A DNA stretch of 64,000 nt, taken from assembly GCF_033958435.1 (NCBI RefSeq), contig NC_134138.1:180280798-180344797 (forward strand), in the 5' to 3' direction. The translations under genes and the position numbers were made by a program. Below the pieces are notes generated by a model. The model was not told the DNA's origin and searched no databases. It saw only the letters and a program-made list of their open reading frames with translations. Origin of the DNA: Carettochelys insculpta (taxonomy: Eukaryota; Chordata; Testudines; Carettochelyidae). Positions 1 to 11,159 of this stretch are shown here, piece by piece (within the stretch, counting starts at the first letter, position 1; the number at the start of each line of letters is the position of its first letter).

Positions 1-488
1 GGTGCTGGCGCAGTGCTGAGGGCTGGTTTCCACAGCCCCCTCCCTTCCAGCTGAGGTCCTGTCCCTTCCAGGAGCACAGACCTGCCCACCCCACACACAC
101 ACTAGGGACCCAGAAAGTCTGTCAGCACCCCCCTTCACCATCCATTAGGATACAGTGCAAGCGGAGAAGTACTGACAGAACGAGACTCATAGCAGGATGT
201 AGGTGGCTGTCTTCCACTTTACGTATCTACATCCCAGCATCCGGTCACAGTGGAATTCACAGCATCCCTGCATAGCTGCCTCCACATCCTGTAAACACCT
301 CAACTCACTCAAGCCTGATATTTTTTTTCAGGAAATTTTGCTAGGGGCCTGTGTTTCTGCCTGTGAATATACTCACTGCAGCCTCTAAGCAATGAACTAC
401 AAGCAAGATCCAGGAAATGGGAGGAGTTTCCTCCTAACCTAACCTTTCTCCCAATGGCTGGGTTGTGGGCTGTTCAGATGTGGGACTC

Positions 489-625
489 GGGCCGTGGCTA
501 CATTAGCATTCCCCTTTTGAAAGGGAGATGCTAATGAGGCACTTTCATGCACATGCAGCACCTCGTTAGCATAATGGCAGCCATGTGCATTTCAAAAGTG
601 CCGCTTTTGAAACGCACACCGCCCC
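489..625. repeat. MITE fragment, related to the 29.6 kb hairpin element
   Basis: The segment starts with a degenerate terminus (GGCCGTGGCTACA). It carries the same internal words as the larger hairpin element at 29575-29999: a GCTAATGAGGC block, a CATGTGCA block and alternating TTTTGAAA/TTTCAAAA runs. The two halves are partly self-complementary. It appears truncated, so family assignment rests on shared words only. Confidence 0.5.
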
Positions 626-1099
626 TTCTTCCCAAAACCAAATGCACCAAAACCACTTGCAGGACCCAGGAAACTGACATACTCAACTGAGTTGCAACCA
701 CTCATGAACCATTAGTAAGGAGGCATCAGACAATCTCCCTCAGCTCTCCAGCCGTGCACCCCCGAACTGGACTGCTGAGCACTGATGGCAAGCCTGCCCA
801 GTGCATGTTCGTTGCCTAATTCCTGCCTCTGACAAAAGGATATTGCATGTGCAACAGCCCTTGTGAACCTGAACTGAGACTCGCCAAACAACCACAAAGC
901 AGTGTTCTAAGTAAAACATAAAAAAAACAATGTGTTAACGCCAGAAAGATCAATTTTAAGAGGTTGAAAGTAGCTGGGCTAGAGATCAAAGCTGGTTACT
1001 TAAAAATAAACATAAGAAAACTATCTGAATTCTAACATTCTCAGATGAAGCAGGATTTGAATCAAAGCAACCTCACCCTAATACATGGCAGCACCATCC

Positions 1100-1640
1100 C
1101 TATATGCATGTGGGGCCTGGGACAAGCCCTACCCTCCGCCCTACCCTGCTCCCATCCCACCCCTGCTCTGTTCCCAGCCTGCCACCACTCCCCTATGCCC
1201 TGTCCCTGCCTATTCCCATCCCTGCTCCAACCGCCCCCTCATCTCCTTTGCACCCCTTCCTCAAAAATCCCCTCCCCTGAATGATGTGACCTAGGGATGA
1301 TTACTGTTGGGGTGCAGGGGGTGGGGAAGTTGGAGCTGTCAGGAAGGATTGAGTTTTATCGCAGCTTCAGGAAGTGGAGTGATCTGGCCCCAACCAGCTG
1401 GGCTCTCCCAGCCCTGCTTCCAGACACATCGCCTGAGGGGAGTGGGCAGGGCACTTTTTCCCACAGCTTCCACTGCTGCTGGGGAGTGTGGTGAAGTGAG
1501 GCAGGCCCCACCGCTGCTGCTGCTATCAGGAACCCTGGTAATCCTCCAAGCTGCCCTGGGCATTGGAGGGGCTGCCAAAATGTAGGCCCAGTGCAGCCAT
1601 CCCGAGCTGTCCTACGAATGGGACAGCTCTGACAAATGGT
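1100..1640. repeat. GC-rich stretch, probable dispersed repeat
   Basis: This is a CCCT/CCTG-rich block followed by a GC-rich block, sharply different from the AT-rich surroundings. Open frames across it (for example 1045-1284, 1307-1585) have low-complexity proline- or glycine-rich translations and match no family I know. I read it as part of a non-autonomous dispersed repeat, not a gene. Family unknown. Confidence 0.3.
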
Positions 1641-1971
1641 ATATGGAGCTTACAGGTCCTCAGTACACAGACTGGATTCCTTGCCAGTCTGGGACCATTC
1701 TTTCCCATGCCAAAGTCTTTGTCCTCCCTGGGTTAAGGTGAGAGAGAGAGGCCATATAACATCAATCTCCTTGTTTTATACTTTCTTCCAGCTGACAGGT
1801 GGTCCAGGCAGTCTCCATTGATCAAGCAGTTTCCAACACATATATGCCTTCTCTAAGGAATCTCTGGGCTAGTGCATTGTGGGGTTGAATGAGCTGTTAA
1901 TGAGTGTCTGCAAGAGATGGCTAATCCTGTGTTGTAACTGAAGGACTGTGGTGGTTCCCAACCTCACAGCC

Positions 1972-2064
1972 TATTGCAGTACTTCACATATAATGACATA
2001 TAAGCCTGTTGCAGTGCATACAGCCTATTGCAGCAACAGGTATTGCAGTACTTCACATATAATG
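1972..2064. repeat. 24 bp direct repeat, period 69 bp
   Basis: The same 24 bases, from TATTGCAGTACTTC onward, occur at about 1972-1995 and 2041-2064. Partial copies of the CAGCCTATTGCAG word lie between them. This looks like a short local tandem duplication. No function is evident. Confidence 0.7.
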
Positions 2065-2074
2065 CAACAGGATA

Positions 2075-2172
2075 TTAATCTCAGAGGGGTAGCTGTGTTG
2101 GTCTGTAGCTTCACAAATATCTAGCAGTCCTGTGGCACCGAAGAGACTAACACCTTTATTAGGTCATGAGTT
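2075..2172 (-). mobile_element. PLE 3'-tail fragment, minus strand
   Basis: It reads as the reverse complement of the tail seen at 21960-22085. Shared features are the TCAGAGGGGTAGC end, the CCTGTGGCACC block, the GACTAACA block and the TTATTAGGTCATGAG block. The linker TGTAGCTTCACAAA is shared specifically with the 21.96 kb copy, so both belong to one subfamily. It is non-coding, and only the 3' part of a Penelope-like element is present. Confidence 0.75.
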
Positions 2173-2240
2173 TCAAGAGCTTGTTATTTGTCAGGTTATT
2201 AATGTTCAGCTGGCCAAGACTTCAAAAGGTACACCACAAA

Positions 2241-2428
2241 AAGTGTTCCCTCTAATTTTTTCCATCCACAGTGGAATACGTTTTATGTGCACCAAGGTAT
2301 GCATTGGATGTGCAACACCAAAATGAACACACACTGCCCTCTGTGGGTGGCTGTGGGTGCTCTGTTAATCAGTTGGGTGGCACCTGAATCTCTTCTGAGT
2401 CCATGTGCTCAGCTTGCAAGGAACACTG
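2241..2428 (+). mobile_element. hAT-like MITE, copy 1
   Basis: The left end is AGTGTTCCCTCTAA and the right end is GGAACACTG, so the termini are inverted. It contains the TTTTTTCCATCCA and ATGTGCACCAAGG blocks. The reverse complement of 35790-35982 carries the same blocks in the same order, so these are two copies of one family in opposite orientation. The flanks here do not give a clean 8 bp duplication, unlike copy 2. It has no coding capacity. Confidence 0.65.
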
Positions 2429-2739
2429 CTCATAAAACACACTTTGTATAATGTATTATAAGACAATGGTGAATGGAGGGGTTCTAGGTATCTACTTTGA
2501 GCTACAGAGTGTCTGAGAGTTTGCAGCTGAGACTCCCAAGCAAAGATGGTTGTACCCCCTACAGGCCAGATTTAGAGAGCTCTCTGATGGGGGAGCAGGG
2601 CTCAGCATCTTCCTATGGGTGCCTTAGGCAAGGAGTTATGTAAGGTGATTCAGGCTTCTTGTGAATGCCATATGAAGGTATCTGTCTCCCATTCATTGTA
2701 TAGGCAGCCGAAGTGCCTAACCTAGGATTTGTGAATCAG

Positions 2740-2828
2740 AAGAAGTGGGTCTGCCCCATGAAAGCTCATCACTAAATAAATTATTTTGTTAGTCTTTAAA
2801 GTGCTACTTGATGGCTTTTTTGTTTTGA
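2740..2828 (+). mobile_element. PLE 3'-tail fragment, plus strand
   Basis: The GAAGTGGGTCTGCCCCATGAAAG block, followed by TAATAAATTA-like sequence and a GTTAGTCTTTAAAGTGCTAC block, matches the PLE tail family. The helix-II-like stem is degraded, and the upstream hammerhead-like core is not preserved. Confidence 0.7.
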
Positions 2829-3955
2829 TATACTGCAGCTAGTAATTAGTATAAAGAATTCAAACATAGGAGATTTGGTGATCATATGTCAGCCACATTA
2901 AAACCCCTGGACTGCATGCAGTGTTTGAGCACGAGTAATTATAAAACTGCTAATGAGCTATAGAAGTTCATTGAAATAAATGTGACACATCATAGGATAC
3001 TCTGCTTAACTTTTTCCTAATTCAGTGGGGTGAAGGGCAGGAACTGACTTGTGGTGACCCCATTTTAACATTCAGAGTAAACTTCATTTTAATAGCCTTC
3101 ATTGCATTAGCAAGTGGGAAAGCAGGGAAAGAAGAAAGAGTGGGTGTTTACCTGTGAAGTTTCTCAGACTTCTGAGATCTTTTAATTAGTATAACTAGTT
3201 TAGTAGTAAACTAAATTGCTAGCAGCCTTATTGAACGGGTGTTCTTTGTCTTACTAGAGCAAACCTGGAGTCCAGTCCTGTTTCCACTGAAGTGAATGAG
3301 CTTGATTCTCTTCCCACTTACACTTGTGTTGAATTCAATGGAGCTAATAAGAATGAGAGGACAGGGTGTGATGCGTTTTGTTATTGAATTCAATAGGAGC
3401 AGAAGCAGTCCTTAAAATGTGGGATTGTACTGGTTGGCTTCGCTGGGAGTGAACAATGGTGGCTGTTTTGGAAGAAGGTAGTTATGGGTTGAATGCTGTG
3501 TAAAAGAGTGTTTAAAGAAAAAAGTCTGTTATAACGAGTACAGAATATTTTAATGAGTTTTTTTCAATCCCGTGGGAACTTTAAAGAGATATTTTGGTAA
3601 TATCAGGTAGGAATAAACTTTCCTGGTATGTTGCTAAATTTCATTAAGATTTTTTTTTTAAATAAAAGTATATAGTAGTGAACAAACTTACTTGTAAATC
3701 CCTTGGGAAAATACATTGACCTCAGAGAAGGTTACAAAATGCTGTAGTCCCTGTTTAATTTCAAAACTAACTTCAGCCTCATCTATGGGACAGTAACCAT
3801 TATTTTCATACTTCTGTCTTGCCTTTTCATCTGTTATCTTATGAGTGTTTGTATTTACAAGATTTTAATAATGAAGAAAACTATCTTTCAAAACACTTGA
3901 CAAAATACCATTATAGCATGCTGTTCCATTCTATGCTTGAAAATAATGTTCTTTA
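2829..3955. other. AT-rich intron, little recognised
   Basis: No exon or element with clear ends was recognised. A short block near 3295-3360 (GATTCTCTTCCCACTTACAC, then a TTCAATGGAG word) resembles a short palindromic amniote repeat also glimpsed at about 33560-33690. Homopolymer T and A runs occur near 3640-3665. Confidence 0.4.
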
Positions 3956-4039
3956 GTGAAAAGAGATTTTAGAAGAGAGGCTTTTAGGAATTTAAACTCT
4001 AACGGATATTACAAAACCCTGGAAAATGAATGTGTGTGT

Positions 4040-4975
4040 GTCAAAGTTGTTTCTGAGGCTGCTTACCCCATAACCTCAGCCATGCAGGACCCAACGCCAT
4101 CAACAGCCTCAGAAAGAACTCTTGACATTGTCATCCAAGAGGCTGACAAAGGAGGTTCTGTTGTCATCGTAAATAGGATAGACTACCAAAAGGAGGATAC
4201 CAAGAAACTCTCCAATACCACATGCTACAAGCCACTGTCCCAGGATCCTGCTGAGGAATACACAAAGACACTACAGCATCTGCTCAAGACCCTCCCTATA
4301 AAAACATAGGAACATATCTACACACACACACCCCTAGAACCCCAACCAGGTTGATTCTACCTATGCCCAAGATCCATAAACCTGGGAATCCCGGACACCC
4401 CATCATCACAGGCATTTGCATTCACTACAGAATTGTCTGTACTCTCTACTCAGACCCTATGCTACCAGCGCTACCAGCTTTCTTCAAGATACCACAGACT
4501 TCCTTAGGAAATTAAAATTCATTGGTGACTCCTGAAAACACCATCCTGGCCACCATGGATATAGAGGCCCTTTACACCAATATCCTGCACGAAGATGTAC
4601 TTCAAGCTGTTAGGAACATTATTCCTGATGAGACTGAGACAAATGGTGGCAGAGCTTTGTGACTCTGTCCTCACCCATAACAATTTTAGATTTGAGGACG
4701 ATTTATACCTTCAAATCAGTGGCAGCACTATGGGTACCCGCATGGCCCCGCAGTATGCCAACATTTTTATGGCTGACCTGGAACAGCTCTTCCTCAGTTC
4801 TCATCTCCTAGTGCCCCTTCTCTACTTGTGCTATGTTGATGACATCACCTGGACCCATGGGAAAGAGGCTCTTAAAGAGTCCCACCGTGATTTCAACAAT
4901 TTCTACCCCACTGTCAAACTCAGCCTGGACCAGTCCACACAAGAGAGCCACTTCCTGGTCACTACTGTGTAAATA
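4040..4975 (+). pseudogene. PLE reverse transcriptase, frameshifted
   Basis: The first frame (3956-4309) contains EADKGGSVVIVNRIDYQKE and a cysteine/tyrosine-rich stretch typical of the N-terminal part of PLE RT. Across 4330-4595 the frame is lost, but PKIHKPGNPG (near 4365) and TMDIEALYTNI (near 4553) can still be read in other frames; these are RT motifs upstream of the active site. The next frame (4595-4972) holds SGSTMGTRMAPQYANIFMADL and the catalytic signature YVDDI at about 4833-4847. The YxDD aspartates survive, but the frame breaks mean no complete enzyme can be translated. The call is certain at superfamily level; a Neptune-type subfamily is my guess. Confidence 0.85.
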
Positions 4976-5198
4976 AATGATGGTCACATAAATACCACCC
5001 TATAGTGAAAACCCACGGACTGCTGTGCTTACCTACACGCCTCCAGCTTCCATCCAGGGCACACTACATGATCCATTGTATACAGCCAGGCGCTAAGGTA
5101 CAACTGCATTTGCTCCAGTCCCTCAGACAGAGAAACATCTTACCTTTACCAAGCTTTTCTGAAGATACAATACCCACCTAAGGAAGTGAAGAAACAGA

Positions 5199-5894
5199 TT
5201 GACAGAGCCAGGTGTGTACCAAGAAGCCACCTGCTACAAGACAGGCCTAACAAGGAAAACAAGAGACCACCACTGGCTATCACATACAGACCCCCAGCTA
5301 AAGCCTCTCCAGTGCATCAGTGATCTGCAACCCATCCTGGACAATGATCCTTCACTCACCTACAGACAATCTGCCAACTTTGAACAAATTCTCACCAGCA
5401 ACTATAGATCACAACACAGTAATTCTAAACCTGAAAACAGTCTCTGCAACAAACCTCACTGCCAACTCTGCTCACATATCTACACCAGCAAAATCACCAC
5501 AATATTTATCAACCACACGATCAGGGGCTCTTTCACCTGCACATCTATTGATATAATATATGCCATCATGTACCAGCACTGCCCTACTGCAATTTACATT
5601 GGCCAAACTGGACAGTCTCTACATGAAAGACAAAGTGGACATAAATCTCACATCAGGAACGGTAACATACAAAAACCTGCAGGAGAACACTTCAGTCTCC
5701 CTGGACACTCAGTAACAGATTTAAAAGTAACAGTCCTACAAAAAAATTTCAAAAATAAAGTGCAAAGAGAAATTTCAGAGCTGCAATTCATTTGCAAATT
5801 TGACTCCACCAACCAAGGACTGGACAGAGACTGGGAGTGGTTGGCCGTTACAAAAGCAGTTTCTTGGCTCTTGATGTTCACACCTCCACATTAG
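5199..5894 (+). pseudogene. PLE GIY-YIG endonuclease domain
   Basis: This is a 231-codon open frame. Its C-terminal half is a GIY-YIG nuclease: AIYIGQTGQSLHER gives the YIG strand and the conserved arginine helix, followed by GHKSHIRNG, GEHFSLPGHSVTDLKV and a glutamate-containing helix (QREISELQFICKFD). In PLEs this domain nicks target DNA for target-primed reverse transcription. The first third (about residues 1-85) corresponds to the linker between RT and nuclease and includes a CNKPHCQLC cysteine cluster, which in PLEs precedes the nuclease. It lies 226 bp downstream of the RT frame and is not joined to it. The frame is open, but with the RT broken I call the whole a pseudogene. Confidence 0.85.
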
Positions 5895-6184
5895 CAACTG
5901 ACAATGGGCCACATCCCCCCTGACTGAACTGACTTGATTTCTCCTCACTTGATGTTCACAACTCCACATTCACTGCCGATAAGGGGCCACATCCACCCTG
6001 ACTGAACAGACTTTGTCAGCTCTGGCCCTCCCCTTTACTGAGACTCCCTCTTAAATCCTCCTCTGAACCCCCCACCCCACCCCACTCATTCATCTGGCAA
6101 AGTGGGTCTTTCCCACAAAAGCTTATGCTCCAAAATATCTGTTACTCTATAAGGTGCCACAGGACTTCTTGTAGTTTTAATAGT

Positions 6185-6950
6185 GTCCTTCTGTCCATTA
6201 CCCTGCTACAAGGAACTAACCAAATTTTCCTTATTAAGCATACTTCTAGTGTACTAAATTGATTTTCATGTAACTTCTATTTGATTAGCTAGTTTTCTGT
6301 ATGTGTGTATGCGTGCAATGCATGGAACTCATTCCTGAGTGCTAAACTGGGCAACCAATTATCTTTTGTGGCTACCAGCCCAGAAAGCCTCTAAAGGCTA
6401 TATGGTATTTGAAGGTGCAGAGGACTAGTTCAGATCTTTTGGGGGAGATTTAAAACTTTAGGCTGGCAAACACAACATAGGTCATACTTAGGCCTTTTGT
6501 TGTGGCTCCTCTCCCACCATGACATATTTTAGCCAATGTGAGCAGAGATGTTGTACTGGATTCTGCTTACTTACAATGCCTTGTATCATGCTGATAAAAG
6601 AACAAGTTCTGCTGAATGTTTGACTCCCTACGAGACTAGATGCTATGGTACAATGAATTTGTTTTTTAAGCTGTTTTGTTGTTGGCACTGAATTTATATA
6701 ATAAAAGATGTTTAGAGCAAATCTTTTTGAAAATATGCATACGCTGTTCTTTTCTGAACTCTGTTTGGGGAGTTGCACGTGTCCATAAAAATGTAGGGTT
6801 TTGGGCGGGTTTGATTGTTTTTAATGTTTTACCCCTTAGTATAGGGACGGTATCTGTTTATTGCCATCTTGTCGGTGTTAAAATATGGGCTTACTGACTT
6901 AAAACAGTAGACCTCTGAGTTATTCGAAGGTTGTGTTGCTGGGCATGCTC
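6185..6950. other. Intron stretch, nothing recognised
   Basis: AT-rich sequence. Short open frames on both strands (for example 6488-6778 minus) show no recognisable motif. I see no exon-like acceptor-ORF-donor arrangement matching TPK1. Confidence 0.4.
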
Positions 6951-7560
6951 ACATAACTAAAATTCCATGCAAGTTGGGACGAGCTGGGAATCAGGCCTGG
7001 CCCCAGCTCCCCTGTGCTTGTGGGAGTCAGGAAACTGACTAGCACTAGTGCGCTGCTCAGTTTCCCTGCTCCCAGAGTGGCAGGGAGCTGGGAACCAGGT
7101 GGCAGTCTGGCTCCCAGCTTGGAAACTGACCAACACATCACTGGTCAGTTTCCCAGCTCCTGTCAAGGGCAGCAGCTAAGAGTCAGGCTCCTGGCTGCTG
7201 CCCTTGACTAGGGTGACCGTATCTCCCTATCCCAAATATCGGACTGGGAGGTGTGGGGGGAGGGGCAGTTCTTCTGGACTGCACCAAGCCCCAGGGAGCT
7301 GGTGCTTCTCACCCAGAGCCCCAGGAGAGTGGCAGCCCCTGGGTGCTCCCTGCCTGGAGCCCCCGAGGGCCTAAATAAGGGACAATTCATCCCTTTAAAA
7401 AAAATTAGTCAGGATGCCTTTTTGGTGTGCCAAATATGGGACTGTCCCACCAAATACTGGATGGTTGGTCACCTTACCCGTGACAGGAGCTGGGAAACTT
7501 ACCAGCACAGCAGCTGGTCAGGGAGCTGGCGCCTGGCGGCCCGGAGACAAACACCAGCTC
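6950..7560. repeat. GC-rich inverted-repeat block with nested MITE
   Basis: Repeats of GGGAGCTGGGAA / TTCCCAGCTCC and GGAAACTGAC / GTCAGTTTCC alternate, giving local self-complementarity at about 7020-7200, and the theme resumes at 7485-7545. Between them sits the separate element at 7211-7473, so this block was interrupted. Its high GC marks it as foreign to the surrounding intron. Family unknown. Confidence 0.5.
7211..7473. mobile_element. MITE with GGGTGACC/GGTCACC ends
   Basis: The left end is GGGTGACCGTATCTCCC and the right end is ATGGTTGGTCACC, so the termini are inverted repeats. Internal blocks near each end (CCCAAATATCGGACTG and its counterpart CCAAATATGGGACTGTCCC) recur. The same ends bound the larger element at 36938-37546. 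It sits inside the GC-rich block described at 6950-7560. The target duplication is unclear. Confidence 0.6.
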
Positions 7561-7750
7561 CCCACCACTCAAAGTCACATTAACGCGAGATACATGCAAG
7601 TCAATTGTGCGTATCTTGGAGTTCTACTGTATTACCTTTGGATGTAGACTGCTTTCTTTTCCCCTCTTGGAGAGAGGAATATCTTCACACTTTTTTTTAA
7701 GAAAATAGATGTTGTAATTTTTGTTTTACTGTTCACTGCTTTTCTTTCAG

Positions 7751-7823
7751 CTTCTTGCCTGATTACATCAGTGGTGACTTTGATTCCATTAAGCCTGAAG
7801 TCAAGGAGTATTACAAGATCAAG
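7751..7823 (+). CDS. TPK1: TPK1 exon A (thiamin pyrophosphokinase 1, partial)
   Basis: Thiamin pyrophosphokinase transfers pyrophosphate from ATP to thiamin to make the cofactor thiamin diphosphate in the cytosol. This 73 bp exon encodes one base completing a codon, then 24 residues that begin [17 protein letters not shown]. This aligns with residues 63-86 of the roughly 243-residue human enzyme. The GDFDSI motif carries the two aspartates (Asp71 and Asp73 in mammalian numbering) of the magnesium/ATP site, and both are intact. The acceptor is a pyrimidine tract ending TTCTTTCAG and the donor is AAG|GTAAAC. The exon starts in phase 2 and ends in phase 0, which fits exon B at 52783. Differences from mammals are conservative (for example Ile-Ser for Ile-Asn, Lys for Arg). 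Recognition is from protein similarity recalled from the family, not a database search. Confidence 0.93.
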
Positions 7824-7829
7824 GTAAAC

Positions 7830-8583
7830 TAAATTGTTTTAATGTGTTTGCATTTGTTTTTGTTAAAGCACTATGGGACCTAGTCAATTAGTGAGAAATC
7901 CTTAGCATCTCCTGTGAATTACTTAGCATCCATAGTTCCTTTTGGTGTCTGAGATTTTTGTCCAGACCTTATGTTATATGTGAATGGCAATATAGAATTT
8001 AATAAATAAAAAGTATAGAAAAAACAAAGTGATATTGAAGCAGTGGGTTTGCATTTGAGAATTTACAGCATAACCTCAATAGGTTAGAGATATGTAGGGA
8101 TTTTCCTGCACGAAACTATTGTGTACTTTCTAAAACTGAGTTTGAAAGACTTTTTTCCCCCTTAACTAAGGTTAGGAAGTAAAGTATCTACATATCAGCA
8201 TGGTGGCACCCACAAACTATTTCAGAAATGTGATTTTTTTATATGATGCAATTTTTTGTCCTTTTAGTAACAAATAGCATATAAAGACTTTTTTTGCTGT
8301 TCCTTTCTTGATCACACAATGACACGGTGAACCAAGTGCTTACTAGCTCTATGTTTGCCCAGTGCAGCCTTTCATGGGACTTCCGGATGGATCCCTGCAT
8401 ATGTTCATTTGTACCTAATGCAGCCAGTACATGTTCCACTAACACAATTTTAACATTCCTCCTCTTTTTAAATAAAATCTTCTATTGATTAAATTCCCCT
8501 TTCTGATGATTTACCACGTTTAAAATCACTATTCTTAAAATTACTATGCATAGCCTGAGAAAGTGTTACATGCAGTCCAATAA
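7830..8583. other. AT-rich intron after exon A, nothing recognised
   Basis: There is no element with clear ends and no coding motif. The minus-strand frame at 8239-8445 has no recognisable domain. Confidence 0.4.
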
Positions 8584-8860
8584 AAGACTGTCTATACTAG
8601 CCATAGAGGAAGACCACTGATACGTGATTTTTAGCTATGCCAATTCCGGAGGTAAAATCAACTTAGTAGTGGTCAACTTTAATGTCTGTTTATGCAGAAG
8701 AAGGTCAGTGGGAGCATTTCTCCTGTTCGCCTTCCTTAATCCTGACTTTGACCCCCAGAAAGTGCCATTGTGTACAAAACAAAACCTTGGAAGATCAGCC
8801 TCAAGTGGGTTGATCTTTTGCGGCAGTGTACACCTGCCTCACTTTATCTGTGACTTTGTG
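8584..8860. repeat. Probable MITE, degraded
   Basis: The left end contains ACTGTCTATACTAGCC and the right part contains GCAGTGTACACC, both resembling the GTCTACACT-type termini of other palindromic elements in the window. Internal AAAATCAACTTAG and GTTGATCTT words are also of that style. It is heavily diverged, so boundaries are approximate. Confidence 0.35.
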
Positions 8861-9099
8861 CTCTGAGTCTTGCCCCTTATGCCTCAAGAAATTCAGTAAC
8901 TTCAGAATTTTCAGAACTGTGCGGCTTATAGGCACAGTCAGCACTAGTTACACATATGCTACAGGGCTGCTTCTTCCTCATAAGGTGGGTAACAGCCTCC
9001 CTGACACACGGATTGGATATTTTTTCTTTGGATTACAACTGTGTAGGGTGAATGTACGCAAGGACGCTCCTACTGAGACTGAAATAGAAAGTAGCTAAT

Positions 9100-9850
9100 G
9101 GCCCAATTCCCTTCTGGTAGTTCAACTGTAGTATGCAGCCACTATAGATCCAATTCAAGTCCTTGCTTAAGGCACAATGGATTGTAAAGTGCTTTGTTGG
9201 CATTCACTGTCTTCTGATCTGAGAGCTCGCATCTGATCAAGAGTTTCCATGTGCCTTATACCTAAGATCTGAAGTTTCCATCTAGCAGTTTGTGATTCTG
9301 ATCCAGATTCAACTACTAAATTGGTTCCTAGGACCTCATGATTATGTGGTTAATGTTTGCAAAATCAGTTTGGTTTTTTTTTAAATGTTTGCTACCTATT
9401 AATGTTTCTGACTCATTTTGCTGATAACTGCTAATTTCACAGTGCAGTGGGAAGCCAGGCTTGAAAACTGCTACCACAGAGAACATTCAACTTAATATCT
9501 GGATTAAGTCTTAATAATGGTGCTGTAAATTATACATTGGTACGTGGGCATAGTTTATATGCCAGAGGTTTAAGAAAGGAGCTGCTGTAATTAGGGGCTG
9601 GTTTGGTGAGAAAGAACTAGTAAGACAGTGTTAGAATGCGTACGCTAAAATCAGGGGATGTCACACCTTTTACAGCAGTTCCTCTTCCTAATAAAACATT
9701 CCTTTTATCAGATAAATAGTATCAATTTGTTAGCGTGTACCTTATATCACCCTTTTGAGTTAGGTCTAGCAAGTGGCCTAAAAGACAATAAGAAGAGATT
9801 CTTTATGCACACAAGGAGCAATGAAAGACACAGGCAAATGTAGAAGGGGT
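9100..9850. other. Intron stretch, nothing recognised
   Basis: AT-rich, with no motif-bearing frame and no element ends detected by eye. Confidence 0.4.
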
Positions 9851-11060
9851 GCTTGACAGGTTCCGGCTCCCAGAATTGCTCCTCCCCTTCTGGGTCAGTG
9901 GGCGGCCATCCCACCCCACTGCCATGAATATCCAAAACAACCTCCAAACCCCTAGTTCGGGGGTGGGGGGGTCCCACCTTGCATCAGGTAGGTGAGAGGC
10001 AAGTGTTCAAAGCCCCCTGCCTTACCTCAGGCAGGGGCTGGGGAAATTAGCTCAAATCTTGGCCTAGCCTGAGGTCTGGGCAACAGCAAGTCCACAGTCT
10101 TTAGGAGGCCCCTGGCCCTAGCTCAGGGCAGGGCGGCAAGCCCAAGAAAGCCCAAGCTCAGGAGCAAGGTGGGGCTGGCCCAGGCCCTGGTGCAAGGCAG
10201 GGTAACAATACCACAGTCTTAGGTGGCCCCTGGCCCTAGCTCAGGGAAGGGTGGCATGCATCAAAAGGAGCTCAGGCCCTGGAGCAGGTTAGGGCAGGCC
10301 CAGGGCCTAACTCAGGGCAACACACATCCAGAAGAGCTCTTGCCCTGGAGCAAAGTGGGGCAAGCCCAGGCCCTGACTCAGGGCAGAGGAACCAAACCAA
10401 CAGTCTTTAGGTGGCCCCTGGCCCTAGCTCAGGGTGGGGCAGCACACTTCAAATGGAGCCCAAGCCCTGGAGCAAGGCAGGGCTGCAAACAACAGTCCCA
10501 CGGGCTGCCCAGGCCATAGCTCAGGGCAGAGCAGCAAACAACAGTTCCTCTGCCCGTGCTGGCAGAGAGGTGGGAGACTGCCACCTGGCAAGTGGGGCAG
10601 GGGGACACAGGCCCACCTGCTGCACTGCATGCTGGCCCAGGTTGCAGTAGTACCACCTGCTGCATGGGTCAGCAGGGAATCCAGACTACAACACACTGAC
10701 CCACAGACCTTTAATGGTCCTTTCTATCCCCTGGGCCACTCCCAGTTTCCCCCAGCACATACCCTGAAGTCCATCTGATGTCTCAGGGTTCACAGGGTTG
10801 CAGGTCCAGCTGGGGTCCAGGTGGCCCAAGTTCAGGCCTATGTGGCCTACTGAGGCTGCCACCTTAGGCGGGCTCGCAGTGCAGGCTGGGGTGGGGTGGG
10901 GTGGGGTGAGGATGCTGTGATCAGTCCTCTGGGTCTGGCTGGTCTTTTCCAGGTCACAGGTTCAGCAAGGGCAGCCCAGCCCAGGCCTTGGCCTCCCTCA
11001 GCTGGTCCTCCACCTCTAGAGGCTCTTCCCTTCTGGGTAGTGGGGTGGCAAGCACTTTGG
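9850..11060. repeat. GC-rich minisatellite-like block
   Basis: The core (about 10090-10560) is built from imperfect units of roughly 60 bp. The block CAGTCTTTAGGTGGCCCCTG or a close variant recurs at about 10092, 10213 and 10399, at spacings of roughly 2 and 3 units. Alternating half-units read GGCCCTAGCTCAGGGC and GCCCTGGAGCAAGGTGGGGC. A GGGTG pentamer run lies at about 10888-10909. Flanking parts at 9880 and 11030 share a CCCTTCTGGGT word. Open frames here are repeat translations, not genes. Confidence 0.65.
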
Positions 11061-11159
11061 AGGACAGGAGTAAAACTTAAAAATCTTCGAAGTGTAAAAT
11101 TGGTCTGAAATTAAAATGATTGAAATTCAGGAAAAGTGTGAAATAATTTAGGGGAAAAA

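Larger units (their letters stand above)
3956..6180 (+). mobile_element. Penelope-like retroelement, partial and decayed
   Basis: Penelope-like elements encode a reverse transcriptase related to telomerase RT, usually fused to a GIY-YIG endonuclease. Here the order is an RT N-terminal segment, RT core, GIY-YIG domain and non-coding 3' tail, all on the plus strand. The tail (about 6060-6175) is the source type of the many short tails elsewhere in the window. Coding is split into at least three frames. An internal direct duplication of about 79 bp (near 5870-5947 and 5948-6020) spans the end of the coding part and the UTR; its CACATCC and CTGACTGAAC words recur at 16.5 and 42.0 kb, so the duplication is probably a family trait. 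The 5' end was not found. Confidence 0.85.
1..7750 (+). other. TPK1: TPK1 intron upstream of exon A
   Basis: This is inferred to be intron because the exon starting at 7751 begins inside a codon and is preceded by a strong acceptor. I looked for the expected upstream TPK1 exon (the segment around the ACADGGANR motif) and did not find it, so that exon lies outside the window. The interval holds MITE fragments, PLE tails and a coding PLE, listed separately. A short CA run is present near 93-105. At 1-488 and 626-1100 I recognise nothing further. Confidence 0.7.

Noticed and set aside
10223..10778. Several GC-rich frames on both strands
   Set aside because: Translations are repeats of the minisatellite unit, not proteins.
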